This document shows, piece after piece, positions 23,549 through 32,705 of a DNA stretch of 64,000 nucleotides. The notes under the pieces were generated by a model. The model searched no databases, had not been told where the DNA came from, and was given only the letters and a program-made list of their open reading frames with translations. The stretch comes from Sulfolobales archaeon HS-7 (GTDB lineage Archaea > Thermoproteota > Thermoprotei_A > Sulfolobales > Sulfolobaceae): NCBI GenBank assembly GCA_019704295.1, contig AP024596.1:765369-829368 (forward strand), in the 5' to 3' direction. The position numbers and the translations under genes were made by a program. Every line of letters begins with the position of its first letter. Position 1 is the first letter of the stretch.

Positions 23549-25759
23549 CTACTCTAAAAAGTCTTGAAGTTTGGGAAGCTCTTTTGGTAGACCTTTTCTT
23601 TCTCGTATTTTAATTATCACGTCATTTAACATACTATCAGGAACAGAAGCCCATCTGCTGAACTCCATCCCCCAGAAAGCTCTTCCGGCAGTAGCTCCTC
23701 TTAAGTCTGCTGCTAGGTCGAACGTCTCAGCAATAGGGATCTCGGCTATTATTCTAGCTGTATTTCCACTCTGCAGTACGTTAAGGATTTTTCCTCTCTT
23801 TTTAGTCAATACTGAAGAAACGCTACCTATAAATTCCATAGGAACTTTAATGTCAAGCTTTTGGATTGGTTCTAGCATTGTCGGTCTAGAGGTTAAAATC
23901 CCTGCGAATATAGAGTTCCTCACTGCTGGATAGATTTGTGCCGGTCCCCTATGTGCAGGATCTTCATGGATAACCGCGTCCTGCAATATAACCTTAACCC
24001 CCCTAATTGGTTCGTGAGCCAACGGCCCTTCTCTCATAGCCAGCCTAAAACCTTGGAGAAATGTATCCATTATTTCTCTCAAATACTGGACTCCACTTGT
24101 ATTATCAACAAGTACATTAATATTATCATCGACAGCTATTATTTTCTTAGCCTCATCGTAATCCCATTCAGCCTCATCTCGTAAAATTTTTGCAATTTCC
24201 TTAGCATCCATACTCTCTTTAATTCTACCAGTAGCTATTAGTTCAATTGATTTTTCATTCATGGGCTCTACGCTAATGTAGAACTTGTTGTGTTTATTAG
24301 GCGACTTCCCTTCAAAGACTTGACTCCTGTTTCTTATACTTTCTCTATATACTACAACGGGAGGACTAGTGGTCACTTCTAGTCCGTAATCGTCCTTAAG
24401 CAGTTGTAAGGACACTTCTAAATGTAACGGTCCCATACCAGAAACGAGATATTCTCCAGTTTCCTGGTTTATTGAAACACGAAGATTAGGATCTTCAATT
24501 TCCATGGTTTTTAATGCATCAATCATTTTCGTAAGATCTTTAGGATTCTTGGGTTCAACTGCAATAGTGACAACTGGTTCTGATACGTAATGTAACCTTT
24601 CAAAGGAACCAACTATATCCTTGTATTTTACGGAAACTAACGTTTCACCCGACTTAGCTCTGTCAATTCCTAAAACTGCTGCAATATTACCTGCAGGTAT
24701 TTCGTTAGCCAACTCCCTATCTCTACCCATATAGAGGCTTGTCTGTAAAACCCTTTGTGAAATCTTAGAGTTTACTAACCATATTTCCTCACCTGGCTTT
24801 ATAGTACCAGAGAAAACCCTTCCAGTTGCAACTAATCCTGCATGAGGATCTCTCTTCATATCTGTGATCATCATGACAACTGGGCCATTAGGGTCGCAGT
24901 TGAGCATAGATTTAGCAACTTCACTGTCTAAATCACCTTTCCAAATCTTAGGAACTCTATATTTTTGCGCATCAATTGGATTAGGTACTAATTTAATTAC
25001 TGCGTCTAGTAATGCACTGTCAATAGGAGCGATCTTCGCAAGTTCCTCTAATTTCGATTTGTCGGAAGATGAATACGCAGCTATAACGTCCTTCATTCCA
25101 ATACCTTTTCTTTGTGCTAAAGGTATCGTAAATCCCCATTTATCCTTAGCAGAACCTAGCACTATATTTCCTAGCGTGGGGTTAATTAACCATTTTTCTT
25201 TGAATTCAGGTTCTGCATAGGTCGTAATAAGGTTATTAACATCTCTTATCATTTCAACTATTTTTTGCTGCATCTCATTAGGACCGAGTTTCAATTCCTT
25301 AACTAATCTATCTGTCTTATTTATGAATAAAATGGGCCTAACTCTTTCTTCCAAGCTCTGCCTAAGAACTGTTTCAGTCTGCGTCATAACTCCCTCTACT
25401 GCATCGATGACCACTATAGCCCCATCAAGCACCCTAAGACTCCTTGTAACTCTTCCGCTAAAGTCTACGTGACCTGGGGTATCAATAAGGTTGATTACAT
25501 ATCCCTTACCATCTAGTTCGTGGTATAGACTAACGTTTGCCGCCTTAACTGTTATCCCTCTTTGTTGTTCGACTTTAAGGTAATCTAAAGCAAGAGCCTC
25601 ACCTGCTACTTTAGGAGAAAGAATTCCAGCTGATGCTAATAGTTGATCGCTAGTTGTAGTCTTTCCATGATCAACATGTGCAATTATGCCTATGTTTCTA
25701 ACTCTACTCCTATCTTTCATAAGTTCAAGGATTTGGTCGACTGTTTTATACCTAGGCAC
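23549..25759 (-). CDS. fusA: Translation elongation factor 2 (aEF-2)
   Basis: GTPase that translocates the ribosome; 736 aa, normal length. G1 is [10 protein letters not shown] near residue 28, G3 is [10 protein letters not shown]4 is NKTDRL. The diphthamide loop [16 protein letters not shown] carries the modifiable histidine at residue 603. The start is GTG at 25759, preceded by a GGTGA sequence. Single-gene unit. Confidence 0.97.
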   Translation of the reverse strand: MPRYKTVDQILELMKDRSRVRNIGIIAHVDHGKTTTSDQLLASAGILSPKVAGEALALDYLKVEQQRGITVKAANVSLYHELDGKGYVINLIDTPGHVDFSGRVTRSLRVLDGAIVVIDAVEGVMTQTETVLRQSLEERVRPILFINKTDRLVKELKLGPNEMQQKIVEMIRDVNNLITTYAEPEFKEKWLINPTLGNIVLGSAKDKWGFTIPLAQRKGIGMKDVIAAYSSSDKSKLEELAKIAPIDSALLDAVIKLVPNPIDAQKYRVPKIWKGDLDSEVAKSMLNCDPNGPVVMMITDMKRDPHAGLVATGRVFSGTIKPGEEIWLVNSKISQRVLQTSLYMGRDRELANEIPAGNIAAVLGIDRAKSGETLVSVKYKDIVGSFERLHYVSEPVVTIAVEPKNPKDLTKMIDALKTMEIEDPNLRVSINQETGEYLVSGMGPLHLEVSLQLLKDDYGLEVTTSPPVVVYRESIRNRSQVFEGKSPNKHNKFYISVEPMNEKSIELIATGRIKESMDAKEIAKILRDEAEWDYDEAKKIIAVDDNINVLVDNTSGVQYLREIMDTFLQGFRLAMREGPLAHEPIRGVKVILQDAVIHEDPAHRGPAQIYPAVRNSIFAGILTSRPTMLEPIQKLDIKVPMEFIGSVSSVLTKKRGKILNVLQSGNTARIIAEIPIAETFDLAADLRGATAGRAFWGMEFSRWASVPDSMLNDVIIKIRERKGLPKELPKLQDFLE

Positions 25760-25801
25760 AACCGTTCACCGATATTACTCTTGTTGATAATAATGTCAGC
25801 C

Positions 25802-25809
25802 TTTAAAAG
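25802..25809 (-). promoter_or_regulatory. fusA: TATA box of fusA
   Basis: TTTTAAAG on the minus strand, about 47 nt before the GTG start. Transcription would start near 25780, leaving a leader of roughly 20 nt containing GGTGA, so fusA appears to be a leadered gene. Confidence 0.5.
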
Positions 25810-25863
25810 TGTATGCGAAACGACTTTAACTCTGTGTATATTATGAAGTTAATTATTTAAAAA

Positions 25864-26565
25864 TTATTTATTATTTTCTTGTCCTATAAAATTAAATAGA
25901 TTACTGTTTTTATCAGAAACAGCATCATTCTTGCTATGGAGTAATGTATAAATTTCCTTTCCTTTTTTTTCGCCTAATACCCTCTGAAGCTCAGATAAAG
26001 AACTGTTAAAGAAGCTTTTTAAATCCGTAAAATGCCGTAGTATCTTATCAGAAGTACTGGGTCCTATACCTGGAAAAGCCTCTAATATATATTTCTTTAT
26101 TTCATAATCAGATGAAAATTTAGGTTTATCGTGAATCGATATTAGTGTCTTTTTTGTATCAGTTTCCTTCTCAGCTATTTTTTTGATACTTTCAGCTGTC
26201 TGCCTTTTATCATAGGTAAAAAGAAGCCTCACCTCATAATCCATTACTAATGATATCAGAGCGTTATTTACCGTCTTCCAGTTGGGGGCTAAAGTAAGAA
26301 GTTGTTTATTATCACCTTCTACTATTAGAAAGCTTCTTTGATATACATCAGTAAGCCTTTTTACCTGGTCAAATAGTCGTCTATCAAAAATCGAAGCTAC
26401 TAAATCGCTTACTGTTTTTCGCTCTATTCCAATGGTGCTGCTTATTACATAATCCCCTACCGATAACTGTTCTATAATTATAGTTATCCCAAGCTCCCTC
26501 AATATGTCAGGTATTCCACTACCATTTTCTCTTGTGTCTACGTAAATTCTTAACAACTTTTTCAC
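25864..26565 (-). CDS. xpf: XPF-family endonuclease (short crenarchaeal type)
   Basis: 233 aa structure-specific nuclease lacking the helicase part of euryarchaeal Hef. The nuclease motif is [14 protein letters not shown] and [15 protein letters not shown] (ERKxxxD) in the first 60 residues; a C-terminal double helix-hairpin-helix begins at [16 protein letters not shown]. Crenarchaeal XPF acts with PCNA on flaps and branched DNA in repair. Its start overlaps pfdB by 4 nt; last gene of pcc1-pfdB-xpf. Confidence 0.93.
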   Translation of the reverse strand: MKKLLRIYVDTRENGSGIPDILRELGITIIIEQLSVGDYVISSTIGIERKTVSDLVASIFDRRLFDQVKRLTDVYQRSFLIVEGDNKQLLTLAPNWKTVNNALISLVMDYEVRLLFTYDKRQTAESIKKIAEKETDTKKTLISIHDKPKFSSDYEIKKYILEAFPGIGPSTSDKILRHFTDLKSFFNSSLSELQRVLGEKKGKEIYTLLHSKNDAVSDKNSNLFNFIGQENNK

Positions 26566-26945
26566 GCTTTCATAGTTCCTCCACTTCCCCCTTGCTGATA
26601 GTATTTAGATAACGCACTACTTACTTTGGATTGTAACTCCTCATACTGTTTCCTTAGTAATGACTCTTGCTTCTGATAGGTTTTTTGTCTTAACTCTAAT
26701 AACTCCTTTTTGTCGTTTAGCTCTTTCTCAATTGACGTCTTATCAGTCTTAACCATTATATTGCCCACAATCTTAAACAGTTCACTATCCTGTGAGAGTA
26801 AAGATAGTTCCTCTAATACCTTGTTTATTTCCTTTAATTCACTTTCAATTCTACTTTTATCTACAAGTATAAGATTTAGACGTTCTTGAATATCTTTTAA
26901 TTTGCCTAGCTGAGCTTGTAACTCAGGTGAAATTTTTTCCGCCAC
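26562..26945 (-). CDS. pfdB: Prefoldin beta subunit
   Basis: 127 aa coiled-coil protein: an N-terminal helix starting [19 protein letters not shown], a central beta-hairpin segment ([15 protein letters not shown]), and a C-terminal helix rich in K/E/Q. Prefoldin hexamers hold unfolded proteins for the thermosome. Overlaps pcc1 by 23 nt and xpf by 4 nt. Confidence 0.93.
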   Translation of the reverse strand: MAEKISPELQAQLGKLKDIQERLNLILVDKSRIESELKEINKVLEELSLLSQDSELFKIVGNIMVKTDKTSIEKELNDKKELLELRQKTYQKQESLLRKQYEELQSKVSSALSKYYQQGGSGGTMKA

Positions 26946-27177
26946 TTTCGATCTCCTCCAATTTATTAATAGTTAGGATAATGGTATTGATCCAAGATAT
27001 ATAAGAGTTAACTATAGCCCTTATTCTGCTATAAGAGCTTCCTTCTATTTTTATAGATAGCGGTTCCTTACTTACCTTTACGTATTGACGATCAATATCC
27101 TCTATAATTATTGAACGTTCGATAACTTTTTCCAATTCAGGATCTATCTTCTCTATGGTTATAATAATCTTTGGCAT
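26923..27177 (-). CDS. pcc1: KEOPS subunit Pcc1-like
   Basis: 84 aa. [19 protein letters not shown], then [10 protein letters not shown], matches the Pcc1 signature (D/E..S.RA..NSYL.WI). Pcc1 is the dimerising subunit of the KEOPS complex that makes t6A in tRNAs. It is linked with pfdB as in many archaea, but here lies about 30 kb from eL43 and the exosome genes. Confidence 0.8.
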   Translation of the reverse strand: MPKIIITIEKIDPELEKVIERSIIIEDIDRQYVKVSKEPLSIKIEGSSYSRIRAIVNSYISWINTIILTINKLEEIESGGKNFT

Positions 27178-27252
27178 AACATATCACTCTCTTCACGTAG
27201 TAATTTATAACTCAGCTCTAATTAGATAATTCGCTAGCATTATTCTTAAGAA

Positions 27253-27611
27253 AGTGTCTAATGTATAGTTAACATGAAAAACTACATAAACTAAAAAGTT
27301 ATAAAATAGGTTTTCCTAGAATTAAATTCGCTTAATTACTAGAGAACGATAATATAAAATCAGTTATTAAGCATACTAGCATGTAATCATATACCTTTCG
27401 AATCAAGGCTAAAAATGAGGTTTTCAGAATAACGAGTTGAACGTCTACTTAAGGTACTGCCGAACGTTTTAAGCTTAGGAAGTTAGCAAAGCCGTTTAAT
27501 CTCTCGTAATCCCCCTGTATTATTATCGCGATTGGTACTGTAAGATGGATTATTCCTATATAGTAAAATTTGGTTAATAAAGTAAATAACATTCATTACA
27601 CATTAGACACT
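27253..27611 (+). mobile_element. MITE family B, complete copy (B2)
   Basis: A 359-bp element with terminal inverted repeats: left AGTGTCTAATGTATAGTTAA, right end reading inward AGTGTCTAATGTGTAATGAA. It has no ORF. It matches 32328-32689 along its whole length (for example AAACTAAAAAGTTA, CTAGAATTAAATTCGCTTAA, TTTAATCTCTCGTAAT, GGATTATTCCT). Non-coding with inverted ends and more than one copy is the definition of a MITE. Confidence 0.75.
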
Positions 27612-27709
27612 GTCTTGAGTAAACTATGAAGTTTATCTAATTTCAAGTTAAAATAAGATAGAGTCATAGGGATGGGTTTAGGTTGCGCCACCAACGCGTG
27701 GAGCCTAAT

Positions 27710-27975
27710 GGGATTAAACACCGTTGTTGATCTCTTAGGCTTACAATATCTAGCAATCAGAACCCTTAGTAAACGTTAAACTTATCACAACAGAATAGCT
27801 CGTTCTTTAGCCTTGATTATAAAAATTACGTAATTGCTTGCAACTGCACTTAATAAACTAATTTTGTATTACTTTACTTTTAGTAATTAAAGAAATTTGA
27901 TTCTAGATAAGCGTATTTTATAACTTTTTAGTTTATCTAGTTATTCATTTTAATTACGTATTGAACATTATCTCG
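27710..27975 (-). repeat. MITE family B-related relic (B4), reverse orientation
   Basis: Read on the minus strand it starts like family B (ATTGAAT... ACTAGATAAACTAAAAAG, TTATAAAATACG, TCTAGAATCAAATT, AATCAAGGCTAAAG), but its second half (GTTTACTAAGGGTTCTGATT and onward) differs from B2 and B3 and instead matches 34568-34640. It may derive from the autonomous parent. The rest of 27178-28071 is AT-rich without a gene. Confidence 0.55.
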
Positions 27976-28023
27976 AGAAGCTCAGGGAAGTGCTTCATTA
28001 GGTTGGTCCCACCGTAAGTAACA

Positions 28024-28053
28024 AGTTTCAATCGTGTCTCTGCGTATTAAAAT
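28024..28053 (+). promoter_or_regulatory. UV-box-like hexamer and TATA box before the cedB-like gene
   Basis: AGTTTC at 28024-28029 fits the ANTTTC hexamer reported upstream of UV-inducible Sulfolobus promoters; TATTAAAA at 28045-28052 is the TATA-like element, about 23 nt before the ATG at 28072. The hexamer lies 43-48 nt before the start codon. A hexamer with one free position is common by chance, so position relative to the TATA box is the main support. Confidence 0.45.
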
Positions 28054-28071
28054 TAAAGCGTATAAGAGAGA

Positions 28072-29646
28072 ATGAGTAATAAGCTATACGCAATAGTCGT
28101 AGGCGTAATAACCACATTATTTATTATATTCCATTCTATTGTACTATTAGCAGCTTCTATATTTCTATTAATTATATCTTATATTATATATAGAAATAAG
28201 CAAATTAATATAGACAATTTATATAAGACTTTATCTATGTCTAACAATGTATACACTTACGTTGAAAATAACAAGTTTAAGGCATCAGTGATGTTTAAGT
28301 TGATACTAAAAAACAACGATAATTACTATATTCAGCAATTGAATTCCCTAATTAACGCTCTGTCTCATAGAGAATCTTCATGTGAATATTATATAATAAA
28401 TAGAATTAATAAGAGAGCGGGTGCTGTTCTTCTCATAACTGCTATCAATGACGATAAAGAGAAGGCAGAAGAGTTTGTAATAAATGAGGCAAAACTAGTA
28501 TTATCGTTGGCCAAGGGCGTTTGCCCATCGCTAGAATTTTACCCTGTCGGACAAAGCAATGTCTTTATTCCAATTCCTTCTCAGGTGGGGAACTTAACTT
28601 TTACTACCATTACAGAATATGTTCCATCTCTTCCTAGCAGAAATAAGATCCTTACCACATATGAAATAGAACTAGGGGAATTAAACGATGGATTCGATAA
28701 TAAGATAGGGCTTCGTCTTCAGGATTTAACCAAACACTTAGCAATTTTCGGTGCAACGGGAAGTGGTAAATCTACAACTTCACTTAAGCTTATAAAAGAA
28801 GTAAGGAAAAAGGGGGTTAATGTAGTAGTTATTGATTGGCATGGGGAATACGCTGAGAAACTTATTAATGAAGAGTATATTTTATACAATACAAATAATC
28901 CATTTAAAATAAATCCGCTTTCTTCTTCTGACGTGGATGACATTACTGAAATTTTTGGGGATGTATTCCAACTTACAGAGCCGCAAAGATATGTACTATT
29001 TAGTGCTATTAGGAACTTGAAAAAAGTAAGCGATCCCAAGCCATCCCTATTACTTGATGCTATTTATAAAATAGACGAGACGAGCTATTGGCAGAGGGAG
29101 ATCAAATATGCTCTAATTAGGAAACTATATCTTCTATCGTCAAAGGAGGCACGCAACATATTATCAGAGAAAGGATGTGATATCTCTGCATTATTTTCTG
29201 ATATAGATAAAATTAAATTATTTGACTTAAGTTTTATTTCCAGCATAAAGCTTAGGAGGATTTATACGTTAATGCTAATAAAGTTAATAAATGAATATAT
29301 TATTAAAAATAGAAAAGACTTTATTACATTAGTAGTACTCGAAGAAGCTCATAATTATATAATAAAAGGAAACTTATATATTGAGAGTTTACTCGCAGAA
29401 ATAAGAAAATTCAATATAGCTCTCTGTATTATCTCACAGTCTCCATCATCGTTATCAGACGCTGTAATGAAAAACACTAGTATAAAGATCATACACTCCA
29501 TCAAAGCTGACGTGGATAAGAGGATTATAAGAGACTCAATGTCAATCGACAGCGAACTCTATTCTATTCTCGATAAACTTCCTTATGGAGTATGTATATT
29601 ACAGGCTCCTAATATATTATCACCAGTAATTATAAATGTTAAGTAG
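28072..29646 (+). CDS. cedB: Membrane-anchored HerA/VirB4-type ATPase, CedB candidate
   Basis: 524 aa. Residues 5-40 form one or two transmembrane helices; a soluble region follows, then the ATPase core: Walker A GATGSGKST (residues 227-235), DWHGEYAEKL, and Walker B LVVLEEAHNY (about residue 420) with a downstream SQSPSSLSDAV sensor region. This matches the CedB ATPase of the crenarchaeal DNA-import (Ced) system in design, rather than soluble HerA of DNA repair, which lacks the membrane anchor. CedA was not found in the window. The hexamer in its promoter supports damage induction. Confidence 0.55.
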   Translation: MSNKLYAIVVGVITTLFIIFHSIVLLAASIFLLIISYIIYRNKQINIDNLYKTLSMSNNVYTYVENNKFKASVMFKLILKNNDNYYIQQLNSLINALSHRESSCEYYIINRINKRAGAVLLITAINDDKEKAEEFVINEAKLVLSLAKGVCPSLEFYPVGQSNVFIPIPSQVGNLTFTTITEYVPSLPSRNKILTTYEIELGELNDGFDNKIGLRLQDLTKHLAIFGATGSGKSTTSLKLIKEVRKKGVNVVVIDWHGEYAEKLINEEYILYNTNNPFKINPLSSSDVDDITEIFGDVFQLTEPQRYVLFSAIRNLKKVSDPKPSLLLDAIYKIDETSYWQREIKYALIRKLYLLSSKEARNILSEKGCDISALFSDIDKIKLFDLSFISSIKLRRIYTLMLIKLINEYIIKNRKDFITLVVLEEAHNYIIKGNLYIESLLAEIRKFNIALCIISQSPSSLSDAVMKNTSIKIIHSIKADVDKRIIRDSMSIDSELYSILDKLPYGVCILQAPNILSPVIINVK

Positions 29647-30080
29647 TATTGTTCTTTCTGAATTTATTTGAGAACTAAATTAGCTTAAGGTGAAAATTTT
29701 CGATAGTAGTTTATCTTAACGTGGAATACTCGACTCCTACCTATAAGTAATACTTGTTGTACAAATATATCGGCTCTATAACAACACTAATATTGTAATC
29801 GGATGTGGAGAAACACTTATAACGAATCTCCTAAAAATTAATGAAAATTGAATACTGTATATAAGAGAAGAGGTAATGTTATAAATCTATGTTAAAAATT
29901 TATATTGACCAGTCTTACGCGAACTGAAGTCCTTGGGAAGAATGTAATACATCTATTTCCTTTGTTATACTTCTTTTATAATTATATTAAAGCGGTCTAT
30001 AGTATTTTGTTATGAATAGATTTTAGATGCACACCCACAAACAAATAACACTCCCAACATACGCTAGGTAAAATGTACAT
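29647..30080. other. Intergenic, no recognisable gene
   Basis: About 430 nt of AT-rich sequence after the cedB-like gene. I see no frame with protein-like composition; a TATA-like AAAAATTTATATTG at about 29894 has no obvious gene behind it. Confidence 0.4.
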
Positions 30081-30089
30081 TGATACTTT

Positions 30090-30392
30090 CAAATAATACC
30101 GTGTTACCAGGTAATGTAGAGTACACGAATTACCTTATTGAACCACTTAATATTTATTTATGATTCTAATAACTAATACATTTATGTAACAGATTAAGCA
30201 GATCACGTTATTTCTGTTATTTAATCCTCCGATTAATCTGGTTGTAACAGATATATCCAGTTGGAATGAATCCTTATGGTAATACTTATGATCCATCAAA
30301 CGGATACATATATAACATAATAATACTCTGATAACGTTTCTGTTATTAATCCTTATAACAGATCAATTTACTAGGTAATATAACAGTTGGAC
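30090..30392 (+). pseudogene. Decayed YVTN beta-propeller repeat gene
   Basis: Three successive propeller-repeat relics can be read: YDSNN, stop, YIYVTD with ADHVISVI after another stop; NPYGNTYDPSNGYIYN (30269-30316, within an ATG-to-TGA frame 30266-30331); then SDNVSVINPYNRSI and, after a frameshift, LGNITVGQF. YDPSNGYIYVTN is the hallmark of YVTN (YncE/surface-layer-type) propellers common in Sulfolobales cell-surface proteins. Multiple stops and frame changes show it is dead. Confidence 0.65.
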
Positions 30393-30394
30393 AA

Positions 30395-30565
30395 TTCACC
30401 CATTGATTGCGAATTCGGCTTATTTAGAAATTAGGATAAATTGAATTGAATGCGATCGTATTGACTGGTAGAGATTGCGCTTAGCAATTTCCTTTATTTA
30501 ATACTTATTTACAATAATTACAATTCGCAATGGAAACATGAATCGCCCTTGTTCAGTTATTCACA
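30395..30565 (+). mobile_element. MITE family C copy (C1)
   Basis: Bounded by ATTGCGAATT on the left (30405) and AATTCGCAATGGAAACATGA on the right, with a GAATCGCCCTT tail. The right end inverted (TTTCCATTGCGAATTGTAAT) matches the left ends of the copies at 50385 and 62230. No ORF. Confidence 0.6.
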
Positions 30566-30593
30566 TCAATTAAACACCGAACATTGTCGAGTG

Positions 30594-30638
30594 GAGATAC
30601 AGGAAGCCCTGACTGTAGGGGAGGGCAGTTCATTCGCT
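30594..30638 (+). repeat. TnpB-element right-end-like fragment
   Basis: GAAGCCCTGACTGTAGGGGA and GGGCAGTTCATTC resemble the tail of the TnpB relic at 12190-12230 (AAGCCCTGTTTAGGGGGG, GAGTTCAC). No transposase remains. It lies about 20 nt from the tiaS stop codon. Confidence 0.4.
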
Positions 30639-30658
30639 CTGTCTTAACTTGAGAAGCG

Positions 30659-31879
30659 TTAGAGTAGGAATATCGGTTTAGTTAGATGCCTATATACCCT
30701 TGAATAATATAATCCTTCCGATATATTTCTTGGAATTTCATTAATTTCCTTTTCTGCCTTTATTAAATTTCCGCACCTTTTACATCTGAATCCCTTATTT
30801 TTACCTACTGACTCTGTGGGGCCGCCGCAATGCGTACATTTAGGGTTTCTCTTCATTAGTTTTTTTTCTAGTGTTAAAATTTCAATACGTTCTACGTCTA
30901 TTATACTCCCGTATATTGACGAGGGCTTTACGTCACCCCAAATCCTCACTTTATCTCCCTTTATCAGGAATGACGTTACCGTATTTAGTTCTCCTGTTTC
31001 CTTATATATAATGAACTTTAGACCGTTTTCATCTTCGATAATTACGTCACCCCCTATAACTTTACTTATCTTCCTTACAGTAATCTCCTTGATTATAGTA
31101 CCGTAGATATTTTTAGTCGTTTTAATGAAGTGTGCATCAGTCCCCTGATTAGTTTTAAACATCAACTTTCCATCGTATTTCTCATCAGACAATATTAGTT
31201 TAGATGCTGAAGCAACAGTTACTGGATTTTTACCTCTTATTCCATAGAATACTGGATCTTTTCCATGCGATATTATGCTCAATTTACGCCTAATATAATC
31301 ATAATTTCCAAATAACGATGGAAATCCGAAATCATCAAGATTTTTTGTTATAGATATTTTTCTGGCAGTTCCCCAATACTCGGGTTTCCTATATACTAAC
31401 ATTTCAAATGTAAACTCTCCAAAGAATCCTAAACTAGCCAACGAGCCAATTATGCCTCTTTTTCCTCTTACTAAAGCTCCGGTTTTCCTCGCTACCTTCT
31501 CCGCAACATCTAGGGTTATAACGTCTGTTAATGCTTTAATATACAGATTATTAAGCACATCTGTTTTACTTTCTGCAACCATAGCAATACCAGGACTTCT
31601 GTTCATTTTATCAGCACGTGAAACGGTTTCTATATATTCTAATGACATGTTCCAGACAATATCGAATATTGTTAGAGGATCGTCATAATTTAACCATATA
31701 GCTACTGCAGCATTTCCTCTAGTCTTCCATGGAATGTTAGGGTTTAGTCTAATTAACCAGGGAAAATCCAATAATTTTGCCCCTTTTTTCAAAATAGCCT
31801 TAATTACCGAATATCCGAAATGTGTAGTACATCCAGCTATCTGCGAATCGTGATCATCAAAGGCGATTCCGATTTTCAT
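30659..31879 (-). CDS. tiaS: tRNA(Ile2) 2-agmatinylcytidine synthetase TiaS
   Basis: Attaches agmatine to C34 of the AUA-reading tRNA-Ile in an ATP-dependent reaction, essential for decoding in archaea. 406 aa. N-terminal GIAFDDHDSQIAGCTTHFGY, a middle FLD/kinase region (RGKRGIIGSLASLGFFGEFT), an OB-fold part near residue 270-340, and a C-terminal zinc ribbon CTHCGGPTESVG with CKRCG. Starts 3 nt after the RAM protein gene, so the two are co-transcribed. Confidence 0.93.
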   Translation of the reverse strand: MKIGIAFDDHDSQIAGCTTHFGYSVIKAILKKGAKLLDFPWLIRLNPNIPWKTRGNAAVAIWLNYDDPLTIFDIVWNMSLEYIETVSRADKMNRSPGIAMVAESKTDVLNNLYIKALTDVITLDVAEKVARKTGALVRGKRGIIGSLASLGFFGEFTFEMLVYRKPEYWGTARKISITKNLDDFGFPSLFGNYDYIRRKLSIISHGKDPVFYGIRGKNPVTVASASKLILSDEKYDGKLMFKTNQGTDAHFIKTTKNIYGTIIKEITVRKISKVIGGDVIIEDENGLKFIIYKETGELNTVTSFLIKGDKVRIWGDVKPSSIYGSIIDVERIEILTLEKKLMKRNPKCTHCGGPTESVGKNKGFRCKRCGNLIKAEKEINEIPRNISEGLYYSRVYRHLTKPIFLL

Positions 31880-31882
31880 ATT

Positions 31883-32131
31883 TTAACGCGTCATAGCCTT
31901 ACTTTCTACTATTATCATTGTTATAGTAGATTTAACTTTTGGTAGTTTTCTTATATAATTTGAAATATTTTCCCTTAACTGGTCCATCGAACTAGACTCT
32001 ATCTTAACAACTATATCGTATACGCTATATACGACAAACACTTCTTTGACTTCAGGGATTGTTTTTAATTTTTCAAAGACTTCGTCCTCTGCTCCTGGTT
32101 CCACATTTATAAGCACGAAAGCACTAGCCAT
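31883..32131 (-). CDS. Stand-alone Lrp/AsnC ligand-binding (RAM) domain protein
   Basis: 82 aa consisting only of the regulation-of-amino-acid-metabolism domain: AFVLINVEPGAEDEVFEKL, VKEVFVVYSVYDIVVKIES, VKSTITMIIV. No DNA-binding domain. Such proteins form oligomers and can bind amino acids or partner Lrp regulators. First gene of a two-gene unit with tiaS. Confidence 0.9.
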   Translation of the reverse strand: MASAFVLINVEPGAEDEVFEKLKTIPEVKEVFVVYSVYDIVVKIESSSMDQLRENISNYIRKLPKVKSTITMIIVESKAMTR

Positions 32132-32327
32132 TCTAGGAAAGATATTCGGTATATATTATATAAATTTTCGGTTTTACTCAAGCACATATTTATGAACTTA
32201 ACAATTTTAAAGAGAATAACGTTAACTTTCTTATTTCATCAGAAGAATATTTAGTGTTAGCATTTAGATAAAGAGGTAGACGACCTGTATTAATGATAGT
32301 CGCTAACTTATCGGTTATCACTAGGAC

Positions 32328-32689
32328 AGTGTCCAATGTGTAATTAACAGAATAACTAAATAAACTAAAAAGTTAAAAAATACGTTTCTTTAGAATTAAA
32401 TTCGCTTAATTACGAGTATAAAAGCAATATAAAAGAGGTTTATTAATAGTAAGTACGAGTAACGATATATTTCTTAACAATAAAAGCTAAAAAGAGGTTT
32501 TGGCGTTATGAGTTAAAAGTTAGTAGAGGGTAAGACCGGATATCTTTAAGCTTAAAAAGTCAGTAAAGGAGTTTGATCTCTCGTAATTCTCCCTATACTA
32601 TAGTCCTGATTATACGTTGCGAGTTGGATTATTCCTGTATATTAAGATCTAGTTTTTAAACTAACTAACATTTATTACGCATAGGACAT
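32328..32689 (+). mobile_element. MITE family B, complete copy (B3)
   Basis: A 362-bp copy with ends AGTGTCCAATGTGTAATTAA (left) and, inward from the right, ATGTCCTATGCGTAATAAAT. It aligns with B2 end to end and has no ORF. It stops 17 bp short of the stop codon of the PhoU-like gene. The remaining 32132-32327 is spacer without a gene. Confidence 0.75.
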
Positions 32690-32705
32690 CGTCACGGGAT
32701 GACTC

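Noticed and set aside
30186..30388. Six copies of an RTAACAGAT-like 9-mer in both orientations, resembling iterons or regulator sites
   Set aside because: They fall in codons of decayed YVTN propeller repeats (for example VTD and VSVIN), which explains their recurrence better than a replication or operator function.
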